NCBI GenBank assembly: GCA_006538405.1
Contig: BJKQ01000013.1
Location: 1 to 64,000 of the forward strand
Source: Hansfordia pulvinata
Lineage: Eukaryota > Ascomycota > Sordariomycetes > Xylariales
Direction: 5' to 3'
Length of the DNA: 64,000 nucleotides
The translations under genes and the position numbers were made by a program. Shown in pieces: positions 1-10,610 of the stretch. A model generated the notes under the pieces. The model made no database searches. It saw only the letters and a program-made list of their open reading frames with translations, and was not told the origin of the DNA. Each line of letters begins with the position of its first letter. Positions within the stretch are counted from its first letter, which is position 1.

Positions 1-66
1 CTAACCCTAACCCTAACCCTAACCCTAACCCTAACCCTAACCCTAACCCTAACCCTAACCCTAACC
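1..66. repeat. Telomere repeat array (CTAACC)n
   Basis: Eleven uninterrupted copies of the hexamer CTAACC start at base 1. They run into a degenerate stretch with more CTAACCCTAAGCTAAG-like bases up to about 100. Read off the other strand this is the TTAGGG repeat of filamentous ascomycetes, oriented as expected for a left chromosome end. The window therefore starts at a real chromosome terminus. Confidence 0.97.
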
Positions 67-125
67 CCCTAAGCTAACCCTAAGCTAAGATTAAGCTATT
101 AAGCATATATATTATATTATAAGCC

Positions 126-785
126 TTATTTACTTTTATAATTAATTAATAAAGGGGATTATATAACGGTGTTAAGATATATAATAATAACTTATTAAGG
201 TAAATTAATAAGGCGGCGATATATCCTTTATTCACTTTTATAACTTAATAATAATAAGGGTCGCGCCGTAATGTTAATATATATATAATTAAGATATTAA
301 AATAAATTATTAAAGGGGTAATATAATACTTATTTACTTTTAAAGCTAAGTAATAATAAGGAATAAGTAATAACGCTTATATATATATAATAAAAAAGTT
401 AAAGCGGACCGATAAAAGGGTAATATATCTTTTATTTACTTTTATAATTAAGTAATAATAAGGGTTATATTATAATATTTAAATATAAATAATAAGAAAG
501 TTAAGGTAAATTAATAAAAAAGTAATATATCTTTTATTTACTTTTACGATTAAGTAAATAAGGGTTACGTCACGGTGATAATATATATATAATTAAGATA
601 TTAAAACGGATTAATAAAAGGGCGATACGAAACTTATTTACTTTTAAAGTTAAGTAATAATAAGGAATAAATAATAACGCTTATATATATTTAATTTAAA
701 GTTAAAGTAAATAAATAATAAAAAGCGATATAAGCTTTATTTACTTTTATAATTAAGTAATAATAAGGTTAACGATACCGCGGTT
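126..785. repeat. Subtelomeric 102-bp tandem repeat, seven diverged units
   Basis: The core TTATTTACTTTTA..TTAAGTAATAATAAGG recurs with starts at about 126, 228, 330, 432, 534, 634 and 737, a period of 100-103 bp. Units three apart (126/432/737, 228/534, 330/634) resemble each other more than their direct neighbours. For example, units 330 and 634 share the extension AAGGAATAA.TAATAACGC. This suggests a higher-order repeat of about 305 bp. The DNA is very AT-rich with many TA steps, consistent with RIP. No coding frame is visible. Confidence 0.85.
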
Positions 786-1529
786 ATATACTTTAAAATA
801 TAAAAAAAAGTAATATATTAAATTTAATATTATATTAATTATATACGAGTAAGAGAGCAGGGTTAAATAAAGGTATAAATATAACGCTTAATAGTTTTTA
901 ACCACTTATATAAAGAATAATAAGGGTGCCGACTTAATATTAATTATAAGATAAGGAAGGTGATATCTCTTAGCTTAAATTCAGCTTAAGATAAGCAAAT
1001 AAAGCAGAAAAATAAAAGGAGAGATGATAATGGTTTAACTGGCTGGACGTTAAAAGGTGAAGTTTTATGTGAGTAACCTTAACCCGATTTTAAAGAAGAT
1101 TTAAACTTAACCCGATGTTAAAGTAAATAAAATTATTTATTATTAATATTAATTCCTTAAAATCTATAAATAAACGACCCTTTAATTATTCTTATAAAAT
1201 ATAAATTTAAATTATCTTTAAAATACTTTTATATAAAACTTAATCGTTTTATAAAGTTAATTAAGGCGGCTTTTAAAGCTAATAATAACTTACAATTTAA
1301 TAAGATAAACTTTATTTAATAAGTAATAATTTATTAAATTTAACGAGCTTTTTAAATATTTTATTACGGCCGGGTTAATTACTTCTTTATTTATAAGTAA
1401 GAGCTCGGGACTTAAGGTTAAGCCTTTAAATGCTTTTTAAGTTTAACCGAAACGTATGTCGTCTTATTACAACTTATACGAAGACATTTCAAGGCTATTA
1501 TTATATCCGAACTTAAATCGTCGTCATGG
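786..1529. other. AT-rich subtelomeric spacer, no gene seen
   Basis: Low-GC sequence dominated by TTAA, TATA and AATAA words. No open frame with protein-like composition and no clear tandem structure. Probably RIP-eroded repeat DNA. Confidence 0.6.
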
Positions 1530-2060
1530 TTATTTTTGACTGCCGCAACTGCCCCATTGCCCTTCGCGGATGATTTCTCCGTAGCTGCCGTACTGAGGAG
1601 GTCGGTAGCCGACACACTTGTGCGCGCATTCGACATTCCACGTACTGTTTTTCTTCGTGCCATGCTTGTCTCTGGCAGTTACCGACCATTCTTCGTAGCT
1701 GTCTGCGCAATCATCGCCGGTCTCACAAGGTACTCTTGCGCAGTCGCCCCTGGTGCGCTTCGTGAGGGGATTTCCCCCGTTTCGTCGAAATGATAAGCCC
1801 AGTCGCTGGATGCCGTGGCCAATCTGAAATTCGGCTTGATCCAGTACCTTCCCCTTTAGGCCGGTCCCGTCAAGGCTTGATATCTGGTACTTGTCATCTT
1901 CCAGAATGTCCACGCGAAAGACTGCCGGGTCTGCCATCTCGAGGCCCTCAGCGGCCTTCACCATAGCGTCCTTTAGCTGAATGCCATGCGACGTGGCACG
2001 TACTAGCTGTAACCCTAGCAAGGCGCTCGAGGTGAAGAGCTTAATACGGGCATGTCTCAT
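1530..2060 (-). CDS. Predicted small secreted protein (176 aa)
   Basis: Intronless frame of 176 aa in GC-balanced DNA inside the AT-rich subtelomere. The N-terminus is basic then hydrophobic (residues 1-23, ending VRATS), as in a secretion signal. The chain is otherwise polar, with a KR dibasic site near residue 102 that could be cut by a Kex2-type protease. Six cysteines are all in the C-terminal third after that site (CARVPC, DDC, VECAHKC, GSC), which could pair in a disulfide-bonded domain. I recognise no family. Size, signal and location suit a candidate effector, but that is inference. An additional intron cannot be excluded. Confidence 0.6.
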   Translation of the reverse strand: MRHARIKLFTSSALLGLQLVRATSHGIQLKDAMVKAAEGLEMADPAVFRVDILEDDKYQISSLDGTGLKGKVLDQAEFQIGHGIQRLGLSFRRNGGNPLTKRTRGDCARVPCETGDDCADSYEEWSVTARDKHGTKKNSTWNVECAHKCVGYRPPQYGSYGEIIREGQWGSCGSQK

Positions 2061-2241
2061 TTTAGTGGTTTTCGAAGATATAGAACCAGTAAAAAGTGAG
2101 CTTTTGCTATTTTGTTTTGATCAGAAAGAATGAAAGTGTCGTATGGGCTCTGATAAGTGAGTGTGTTCATGAAATGACCTTTTTAAAAGGACTTAAAGCC
2201 ACTCTTTTTATACTGGTAAAAGCGGATGCCTTAGTGTTGGC

Positions 2242-2256
2242 TTAGGGTTAGGGTTA
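2242..2256. repeat. Interstitial telomeric repeat, inverted
   Basis: TTAGGGTTAGGGTTA on the plus strand, two and a half telomere units, in the opposite orientation to the terminal CTAACC array. It lies between the first secreted-protein gene and the 86-bp duplication. It may mark an old end-joining or subtelomere rearrangement. Confidence 0.7.
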
Positions 2257-2448
2257 TTGATTATTATAGCAATCGATGACGATAAAAGGTAAATAATAAT
2301 GTTTCTTACATGATGAAAAACCTCCAAGGCAAAGGTCCATTTGCTTGAATAATACAATGTGATAAACTGGCCTTACGGCTGTGCAGCGAGAAAGCGTCGA
2401 TATGTTTTCTATCTTGATAACGAAAGGAAGAAGGAGAGGAAACGAGAG

Positions 2449-2620
2449 GCCAATGCCTGCGTCGTCTCTTTATAGACAGAAAGCCCAGGCGTAGCCTGGG
2501 ACCATGACATAGAGTCGTATTTAAGGCCGTAGTGGCCAATGCCTGCGTCGTCTCTTTATAGACAGAAAGCCCAGGCGTAGCCCAGGACCATGACATAAAG
2601 CCGTATTTAAGGCCGTAATG
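2449..2620. repeat. 86-bp tandem duplication
   Basis: Two head-to-tail copies (2449-2534 and 2535-2620) start GCCAATGCCTGCGTCG and end in AAGGCCGTARTG. They differ at a handful of positions and every difference is a transition (for example CCTGGGA versus CCCAGGA, and ATAGAGTCG versus ATAAAGCCG). This fits a recent duplication followed by RIP-type C:G to T:A changes. Confidence 0.8.
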
Positions 2621-3522
2621 GCATCAATCCTAAATTAGAGTGGCACTGTAAAAGATTAACCCTACTTTCTTTTGCTTCAATTATGGGTTAAAAGAAGGAG
2701 CTTTAAGTTGAAAGAAAACAGACGCGTTAATAAATGCTAGAAATTAAGGCTTAAGCGAGATTTATTTAAACGTGTCACGTATTAAAACATATTATAAGGC
2801 GATTAAGTTTAAAAGTAGGAATTAATTCATCGGCTTACTTAATAGCAGCCTTGCTAAACCGTCTGAAATAGTACTGACAGGTTCAGTTTTACCAGCATCG
2901 TAAGTGCGGCCTTAAAAAAGACAGTCTATTAAATTAATAAGCGTTTTCTCGAGACCTTTTAATTAACCATTAAATTGCGTAATATAAGGTCTGCAGCTAA
3001 ATATACCCTGTATTAATAGGGCGAAGCTGGCTAGGCACTGATTTGATTACGCTTTAATATAAACTAAGCAGCGGCATTAAGCACGAAAAGGCAAGTGTTA
3101 TGTTTTCTTTAAAATTATGTCAAGAAAGTGAAAATAGATTAGGCAACCAAGATGCCGTCCTTTTTAGCTTCATTGTACACGTATTACTAGGCTTTTCACA
3201 CCACACCGCTAAGATGACCTTAATGGCCTTTTTTAAAAACGTGTTAAATGATCTAAATTTCAAGCCCGCGAAAGACGTGGAATCCGAGCGCCTTTGTCCT
3301 CACCCTTACGCCCCGGCTCGCTCTCGTCACGCTCGACTGCCTTGTTGTCCCGCCCGTCCACTTAGTTCTTTAAGTTCTCACAATGTGGAGTCCGCGCCGA
3401 TAAGTCCATAAGGCACATACGAATATGATTTGTTTATCAAATTTAAGACCGCGTAACAGGCATTTCAGGCACCGCAACGGGCAACCCTGGTCCTTATTCG
3501 TGTTAATTCTAGTGAAAGTTTC
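2621..3522. other. Subtelomeric spacer, no supported gene
   Basis: Moderately AT-rich. A plus-strand frame at 3100-3411 has a Pro/Arg/Cys-rich end that reads like decayed repeat or transposon sequence, with no signal peptide and no recognisable domain. I do not call it as a gene. Confidence 0.4.
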
Positions 3523-3981
3523 CTAGCGCTCTGTTGCTCTCTCGATCTGCGCCGCCAGATCACAAGTTGACATCTTTAATTGATTCGCTAATGCTTCCAT
3601 AATAGCCATTTTCGACGCGTCCAACGACTTGGGAAGAGCATTCATAGCTTCAATCAAATCTTTTATACTTCCCTCTGCTTCCTTCTCCCTATCCATCACC
3701 CATTGGCAAACCGTTTTATTTTCATCCTTTGCAATGTCCGTAAGCATTGGGACAGAGCATTGGTCGATAGCTCGTTCGAAACAAGCTTTGAATATCAGCT
3801 CATCGCTTTTAAGCTCGTTGCACCTATATTCTTTAAAGTGCGACAAGATACAATCCATCTCCTTTGAAAATTCTCCGTTCTGCTTCTCGCGGGGCTTAAG
3901 CTCACGAATCTTCAAGCCGACTGCTAAAGTACCGACAGCGTGGAAGGATAAAAGAATGACAATAGGGGCAGCGAAATGCAT
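3523..3981 (-). CDS. Predicted small secreted helical Cys protein (152 aa)
   Basis: Intronless frame of 152 aa. Residues 1-20 (MHFAAPIVILLSFHAVGTLA) are a clear secretion signal. The mature part is charged and predicted helical, with six spaced cysteines (MDC, YRC, KAC, DQC, TVC, STC) that could form three disulfides. There is an NKT glycosylation sequon. No family is recognised. The gene sits alone in RIP-type DNA like the neighbouring 1530-2060 gene. A role outside the cell is inferred from the signal peptide only. Confidence 0.62.
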   Translation of the reverse strand: MHFAAPIVILLSFHAVGTLAVGLKIRELKPREKQNGEFSKEMDCILSHFKEYRCNELKSDELIFKACFERAIDQCSVPMLTDIAKDENKTVCQWVMDREKEAEGSIKDLIEAMNALPKSLDASKMAIMEALANQLKMSTCDLAAQIERATER

Positions 3982-5523
3982 TTTGGTTATAGTGATGGCT
4001 GTGCAATTGAAGGGCCTAAAGCGCGGTAGATGAATGGTTGATGTCTCGAGGTTTGTTGTTGCTACTCGTCAGATAATGGGGCAGGATAATCTTTGGATTA
4101 GAGCTAAGCAGGAGATTCCATATTCACCCCGCTGATAAAGCACCACGTATTTATCGATGGATTAAAAAATCAAGTTGACTGCCACGGAATGTAAAAATTT
4201 ATTAAACTTATTTCGAGTTATAATTTTAGAGTTAGCTAACTCACAGCTTCCATAATTCAAATGGCGAAGCAACTGAAATAGAATGCTTGATTTTTTCACT
4301 TTCTTTAATTGCTTAGCAGGACTGTGCTGTTGCCACCTCGAAACTCTGCGTGTCCTGTATGCAAGGGGCAGTGCGACACTACGTGCACAGCCCATCAATC
4401 CAGTACCCAGCCTTTGCCATTATTACGAACAATTTCCATTACTAGAGGATCCTAAAAATGGAGACACGCTTTAAATCACGACTAAAACTTTAATCCTTCC
4501 AGCGGCTTGTAATGTGCCTGGCTTTAGCTTTTAGCCACGGAATACGAGCTATTTTATCAAGGAGCGAAAAGAAATAGTTATAAGCTGGAAGGGTCCTGAG
4601 TTCCTTGCTTTTAAAGGCGGAAATACATGTTAATATTCCTCGATTAGTCTAGCCTTTAAGCCACTGTCTTAAACCAGCGAGGGCTTTGCACCGAGCCACT
4701 GCGCCTCATATTAAGACAAAGGAAGAGAAGGGGGTAGCGCCACTGCAGCTCAGCCCCTTTGCCACGGCCTGGCGTTTCGATAGTCTTCCACGGGGGCTGC
4801 GGCCAAGTCTTAAGATATTCGGCGGTGCAGGCGCAGCCATAATTGTTCCACTTCAGGATATCGGCCCATACGAAGAAAATCGGGGGTCCAGAGAGATGGT
4901 TTCAAGGCTCGTGAGCTTAATCTGTGACTTAAGTCATATATTGGCGGAGGACTGTACCACCAGAATTATTCCAACCAACGAATACAATAAGTATCTCTTA
5001 AAGTAGGCGGTTACCCAAGGTTGCGTTTACCTCTCAAGTCTAGTAAAGATCGTTAGTTTCACGCCAGGTCCACGGAGTCTTATGCCTGTTATGGTAAGAT
5101 AAGACCGATCGCCTTCGCGAGTTTAGGGCCTTTGAAATTGCAACCGTATAAGGGCAAACATCTTTCCTTTCGTATTACTTACTTACTTAATAAACTTTAC
5201 ACCCTGGTTTATGTTTAATTTTTGGAGAATTCTTTAGGTCTGGCATAAACAATCCTGAGTCATTTTACAAAATTTAAGTGACTGGCAAAGCCTGGCAGCC
5301 ATGACACGTCGCGCGATTCAAATCTTCATCCTCCTGTCCTTTTTCGGGCTTTAATAGCCATCTTATCCTTCGTTGTTGATAAGAGACCAGGAAAGTCTCC
5401 TGGGAGAACCCAGGGCTCCGGGAGGCAGTGAGACGAAAATTCAAGGGGTCTTCCTTTATATGTAGAAAGGGGTTGAAGCTCAACCAGCGAGCCTATCACG
5501 TTATCTTGGGAATATTGCGATAT
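3982..5523. other. Spacer with possible gene debris
   Basis: Mixed-composition DNA. A plus-strand frame at 4686-5006 (106 aa) has a protein-like second half (near FGGAGAAIIVPL) but no recognised domain. It may be a fragment of a decayed gene. Nothing else is supportable. Confidence 0.35.
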
Positions 5524-6461
5524 GCCGAATCTTAAAGACAACCATTTTCTACGAGGACTGGAAAGTGCTGGTAAAAGCCATAGAAACAACAGGCGACGAT
5601 GTCGCCATCGGCTTACGTTATATGGAGGAGTTTAACCCTGACTTCGAATTCAGCGAGCCATCTCTTAATGATGTCGACGAGGGGGAAGATGATCAGGATG
5701 CTGATAAAGCTTTTATAAAAGGCCAACAAGGTTTCCAGTCCATTCGCACGGCTAATGACCCGTATGAAATCGATGAGAAATTAAGAAAAAAAGGACTAAA
5801 ACTTTGACAGGCTGATAAAAGAGGCACGTAAAGCTGAAAAAAGGGGTCGGGATCTGGGGCTCTTCGATTCCGTCTCGGGAGGCTGGTGGCTTAAAGAAGC
5901 CAGAAGCGTGTAGCTGATAACCAATGTTTAAAACAGAACTGGACCTTTCCTCCCTGTCGACATTGATAGGTCGATTGATAAGAACATTCCCAAAATACAC
6001 TGTCGTTGATAAGGCTATAAAGGACGAGTACGCCGACGTGGACTACGCGGGCTAGTTCATTAAATTGAATAGTAAGACGAGCAACTCTGACCTACCCCGG
6101 GCCTACTTGCAGATTTACTTAGTCCTATACGTGGCGAAAGATTGGAATCCTGAATTTGAGAAGGCTTCCACGCCGTACAATCGCTTAAGCGGTCTGAAGA
6201 CGCCAGTGGCAATTATCTTTACCCGCAATGCCAATAACGTCTGGCTAGCGGTGTACTGTGCTGCGAGATATAGAGTTCCAGTCTAAGCTAAAGCTGATAA
6301 ACATTCTTACGCCGGATGGATACAGCAGTGACCGCGAGGGGCTAAATCAGAACAGCGGATTTGTCGTCGATCTTAAAGAAATAGGCAGCGTAGTGAATGA
6401 CGTTCCGTGGAAGATCGTTAAGGTCCAAGGCCGCATTAAACTCGGTAAGATACTGCCATGA
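5524..6461 (+). pseudogene. Decayed protein-coding gene, unrecognised family
   Basis: Several plus-strand stretches have natural protein composition but are split by stops and frame changes: 5565-5807 (acidic, with DVDEGEDDQDAD), 5830-5910 (with DLGLFDSVSGGWWLKEA), 6065-6286 (with YVAKDWNPEFEKAS) and 6258-6461 (with INILTPDGYSSDREG). At least one break reads GGC TAG TTC, where a TGG tryptophan changed to TAG by G to A would explain it, as RIP produces. The pieces are in linear order as if from one ancestral protein of about 300 aa. I cannot name the family. Confidence 0.4.
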
Positions 6462-6888
6462 TTAAAGAACCGAGAACGCACGAGCGCGAAGTATACTGAC
6501 TGGTTTTAAAGGCAATCTACCTCTTACTCTGCTGAATTTCCCCGGTGGTCCTAGAGCTATCAGCCATGGTGACTGCCCATCAGTCGGCCTCGGCCGGCCC
6601 GCATTGCAAGGTGGCATAGGCCACACATTCGCGAATGTGGGGGCTGTCAATAGACCACATCATTGGTCTTAAAGTTCTAAGATCTAACAGGGGAGACGTA
6701 ACCCGGCGCGTTAAAGTCTTTATGTGGGTTTTCATTACTATTTAAAGTTGAAATCTAGCTTAAAGCGTAACGAGATTCTGAAGCGAGCTCGAGCCGAATG
6801 CTCGCTTCGAGAACTATTATTACCACACGTGTACCCTTTTATTTCGTGAATAGACATTTTTCAAAAAAGGAACACTTACAAGGATAAT

Positions 6889-7078
6889 AAAAGGGCCAAT
6901 AAGGCCGTAAATCCACGTGCTTTTAAATGGTATACAAATAATGTAAGAACCGTTAAGCCCGTAAAGGCATAGGCGTTTTCACACGATTAATAAAAGAACC
7001 ATTAAGTCCGTAAAGCCGCGGGATTTTCCACACGAATAATAAAAGAACTGTTAAGGTCGTAAAGCCACGGGCTTTCTT
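6889..7078. repeat. 49-bp tandem repeat array
   Basis: A motif close to AAAAGAACCRTTAAGNCCGT followed by AAAGCCRCGGG recurs at about 6945, 6994 and 7043 (period 49). A more diverged copy starts near 6889. The array ends about 200 bp before the start codon of the secreted-protein gene at 7278. It could be promoter-associated or simply a subtelomeric minisatellite. Confidence 0.7.
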
Positions 7079-7277
7079 GTAGTATATATTCGGTGCTTTC
7101 CACTCAATTATACACAGGATCCTCGCACAGCGCCATCAGTTATTCACACCTTCCACCCTTTATCCTTCATTATCATTGGACATTACACTTGTGTTTGCTC
7201 CATAACTTAATCCAAAGCCGCTGCAGGCATCGAAAAATATTCTTTCCTCCTTTTTTTAGCTCGAATCATTTTCCAAC

Positions 7278-7616
7278 ATGTTTCTATATACGCCCGTTCC
7301 CGTTTTTATTCTGCTTTTTAGCACAGCCTTCGCCGACACGTACCCGAAGCCTTTTGAATTCATTGTGAATGGTGAGGTACAGAGCTGCATCTGTGTCCCC
7401 CCGAAGGGATGCCGCTTTGAAAGGAACCGTGGGATCCTCTATTCTGAGCATTATCAATCTTGGAATACAGTCATAGTGGATCCAAGATATCCGGAATGCG
7501 AGAAATGTAACGAACAGAACGGTTGTGATAATCAGTTCTACTGGGACACTAAGATGGACGGGCGTACGAATCCCGAAGAGCTCCCAGTTTATGGGTGGGG
7601 GCATCGAAATGGCTGA
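7278..7616 (+). CDS. Predicted small secreted Cys-rich protein (112 aa)
   Basis: Intronless frame of 112 aa with a strong signal peptide (residues 1-19, ending STAFA). The mature protein of about 92 aa has six cysteines in two clusters (CICVPPKGC and CEKCNEQNGC) and many aromatic residues near the end. The stop is followed at once by AT-rich DNA. No family is recognised. The isolated position in RIP-type subtelomere, small size and cysteines fit a candidate effector by analogy only. An upstream ATG at 7093 in another frame reads as 5' leader. Confidence 0.6.
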   Translation: MFLYTPVPVFILLFSTAFADTYPKPFEFIVNGEVQSCICVPPKGCRFERNRGILYSEHYQSWNTVIVDPRYPECEKCNEQNGCDNQFYWDTKMDGRTNPEELPVYGWGHRNG

Positions 7617-8768
7617 TAAAACAATAATATGTTGGGCTAGACTTATTCTTGCAATACTATAAGATTTTCGTTTAAAGTTCCGAGAACTTCGAAGGCCTTT
7701 ATTCTTAAAACTATTAATCATTATGACTTCCGCCACACTCTTCTTAGCTATAAAGCGGTTGGTGCTTACTTTATTAATCGGCCTTTATAAGTCTGCTTTA
7801 TAAGACTTTGCTCACCGATATTATTCAGTCTTTATAATTAAGTTTCAACACTTTAAACTTTAATTTTTATCTTTTTATACAACATATAAGCTGAGCGATT
7901 TAAGGGCTTAAAGCTTTTATAAATACATATTATATTAATTTAAGGCGCCGTAATAACCTTAATTAATAAGGCGTTAATAAGCAGCATCACTTAAATTTTA
8001 AGTTCGACTTATAAGCTATTAAGCTTATAAGAAGCGTTATAAGGAAAAAGAGTGATATTATTAATAAATCGAGTATCGTGTAAAACACTTAATTTTACCT
8101 TTAAAAAGGCTAAAATCCGTTTAATTAAAGCGATTTAATAATAAAATTAATAAGAATTTAAGTGTATAAAAAAAGAGATATAAAGGCTTAAGTATAAAAA
8201 GGGTTAAACTATTTAAAGGAGTTAAGTGAAAGGCTTCCTTTATAAAAAGTATAATTTTTAATAAGAGGCTTAATTTTTTAATAAGAATCCGTTTAATTAA
8301 AAGGAAATTAATATAAAATAATAATAATTTCGTGCTTAAAGCGAGATTTAAAAAAGTTATATATATTATAAACGGATAAACGGAAATTTAAGTATAAATT
8401 TTTATATAAAGAAAATGGTATAAGGTTTATAATTTATTTACGTAAAGGGCGCGTTTTACTTTTATTTATCTTTATAAACTTTTAATTTTACTTTAAAATA
8501 ATTATTATTAAACGATAAGCTTACCTTAACTTAATATAAGTTATTAATACATTTTAATCCGATAGAATTTAAACCGTTATATATATTTAAAACTTTGTTT
8601 AAATAATCCTTACGTTTAAGTGTATTTATTTCTTATTATATATAATGTACTTTTAAAAGGTATTTAATTAAAAGCTGCTTATAAATTTTTTATTCTTATA
8701 GCTTTATAAGTATAAATTAAATTAAAAGATATATTAAATCTGTTAAAGATATATAACGGCTTTTATAT

Positions 8769-8807
<39 letters not shown>

Positions 8808-9757
8808 TTCTTATATTTAAACTTAAATTAATATCTTATTAAGTAAGTGAAATTATTTTATTTAGAATTATTATAATTAATATATTAAAAGAATACATAA
8901 TTCTTAATTATTATTAATAAGTTTTTAAATATATTTATATTATTATATAATAATATATAATAATTAATTATAGATTTTAAGTTTTAATTAGTTTATACGG
9001 CTTATAAGTTATTTAAAAATAAGCGTTAAACGGCTTATTAATCGTTATCTGGTTAATTATCGTAAATTAACAGTTTTCCTTAAATCATAAATTATATTTA
9101 TGAAAAGTGAAAGAGCTTACTTAAATATATAAGTTCTTTACTTATTTAAGCTTAACGATTAAGTGGCTTTAAGTCTTAAAAAAAGTGCTGACTTCCGACA
9201 CTTAAAGGGATATATTTAAACTTAAACTATAATATAAATTACTACCGACCGTGACCCGTTATTTATATTTTATTATATATACGAATTAACTTAATCTGTT
9301 TAATATATATAAGGTAAGTATAACTTTGAAAATTTAAAAATAACGGGCTTTTTTATTTTATTTCCTTACATATTTTATATTATACTTAAACAATAAGCCT
9401 ATGACTTTTATACCCGAGTTAATTTAAGCAATACTTTCGTTTAAATTATTAATAAGTTTAAGGCTCACACTAAATTTATCTTTTAAGTCCGCTTAGGTTT
9501 TAATCCGTGATAAGCAAAATCTTATTAAAAATAATAAGCTTATTCGATAATTCTTACTATTATTATTGCTTTATGTTATTTAACCCCGCCTCACGTATAA
9601 CGTTTATTATACAGCCGTTTAGAAAATTAAAAGTGGAAAATTAACATACTTTTTTCTTTTAAATAATCGCCTTCTTTTAAAGTAAGTTATATCATATAAA
9701 ATAATATTTAAGCGCTTTAATAGATTTAACTTCTTCCGTGTCGTATCTTTTACCTTT
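7617..9757. other. AT-rich RIP-type block, gene-free
   Basis: More than 2 kb of very low GC with pervasive TA dinucleotides, AATTAA/TTAATT words and stops in all frames. No repeat unit could be aligned by eye. It ends abruptly at about 9750, where GC-balanced sequence begins. Most likely an inactivated transposon or subtelomeric repeat beyond recognition. Confidence 0.7.
8772..8804. repeat. (TA)n microsatellite
   Basis: About 16 uninterrupted TA dinucleotides within the AT-rich block. Confidence 0.9.
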
Positions 9758-10610
9758 TTACAACATTTTCCTCGTCCGCCCGATCTGCCCATTCTGCAAT
9801 CTCGTCACGCCTTGGTTCTCAATGATTTTGTCAACCTTTTTTCCAATCATATGACCAATCGAATTCGATTTGTGCCTGCCGCCCTTGGGTCTTATTATTT
9901 GGATTTCTCGATGTCCTGTATTTTCGGATTTGCTGTATTCCGCAGGGCTTTCGGATTGTGTGAAGTGGCCATTATCCCCAGAATCCTCGGTTTCAACATC
10001 TTCAAGGACTGGCGACCCGAACAGATTCTGGTAGCCTCTCCATGCTGATTCGCCTTTCATCTCGTTTTTTTCTGAGGAAGCGCTGAAGGTTTTTGGTCCA
10101 AGTTCGCTGCGACCACTCGGCAAGTTCCTTGGTGCTCGTCGTGCTCTTCGTTTTCTTCTCAAGGTAGTCTTGGTACTTTTCCACAAGCCTCACAAGTTCA
10201 CGTCTTGTGTCGTCCTGTCCAGCCCATAAAGCACGGCCTGCAGAGGCCGTGGCTGGCTTTGAGCCTGACGACGGTCTAATCTTGACATACTCAAACTCGG
10301 GTCGCTCTCCTTTCGCTTGTTGCCCATGTCCCTTCTTCCTCTTCTTGTCCAAAGCCTCCTGTTCTATTAAGCTTATCTGGTCATCTTCCGGGATTTCAAG
10401 ACCTGCATGTGAATGGCACCACTCTTCGCACCTCTTCTTCCAGTCGAGGGCCTTGGCCTTGGTGCTGACTTCCAAGCCGATGCCCCGTGACCCACTGGCT
10501 TTGCCTGTGAGATCAAGGTAGTAGCGGCCAGCATCTGAGTTGCGGCATTGCTCTTCTGCGCAGTTATAATAAATCGGGATTTTCACCGTCCTGGATTGAG
10601 AATCCCCCAT
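9758..10610 (-). pseudogene. Unknown protein gene with +1 frameshift in an A7 run
   Basis: Reading from ATG at 10610, about 180 codons have natural protein composition (YYNCAEEQC near the start, WKKRCEEWCHSH, then a basic KKRKKGHG segment). At 10065-10071 there is a T7 run (A7 on the coding strand). Beyond it the initial frame turns arginine-rich and stops at 10002. The next frame instead continues plausibly (MKGESAWRGYQNLFGSP, then an acidic stretch and a basic tail) to a stop at 9758. One A fewer would join the two halves into a single protein of about 280 aa. No signal peptide, no recognised domain. It could be a sequencing error, a true pseudogene, or two exons whose junction I missed. 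Confidence 0.45.
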
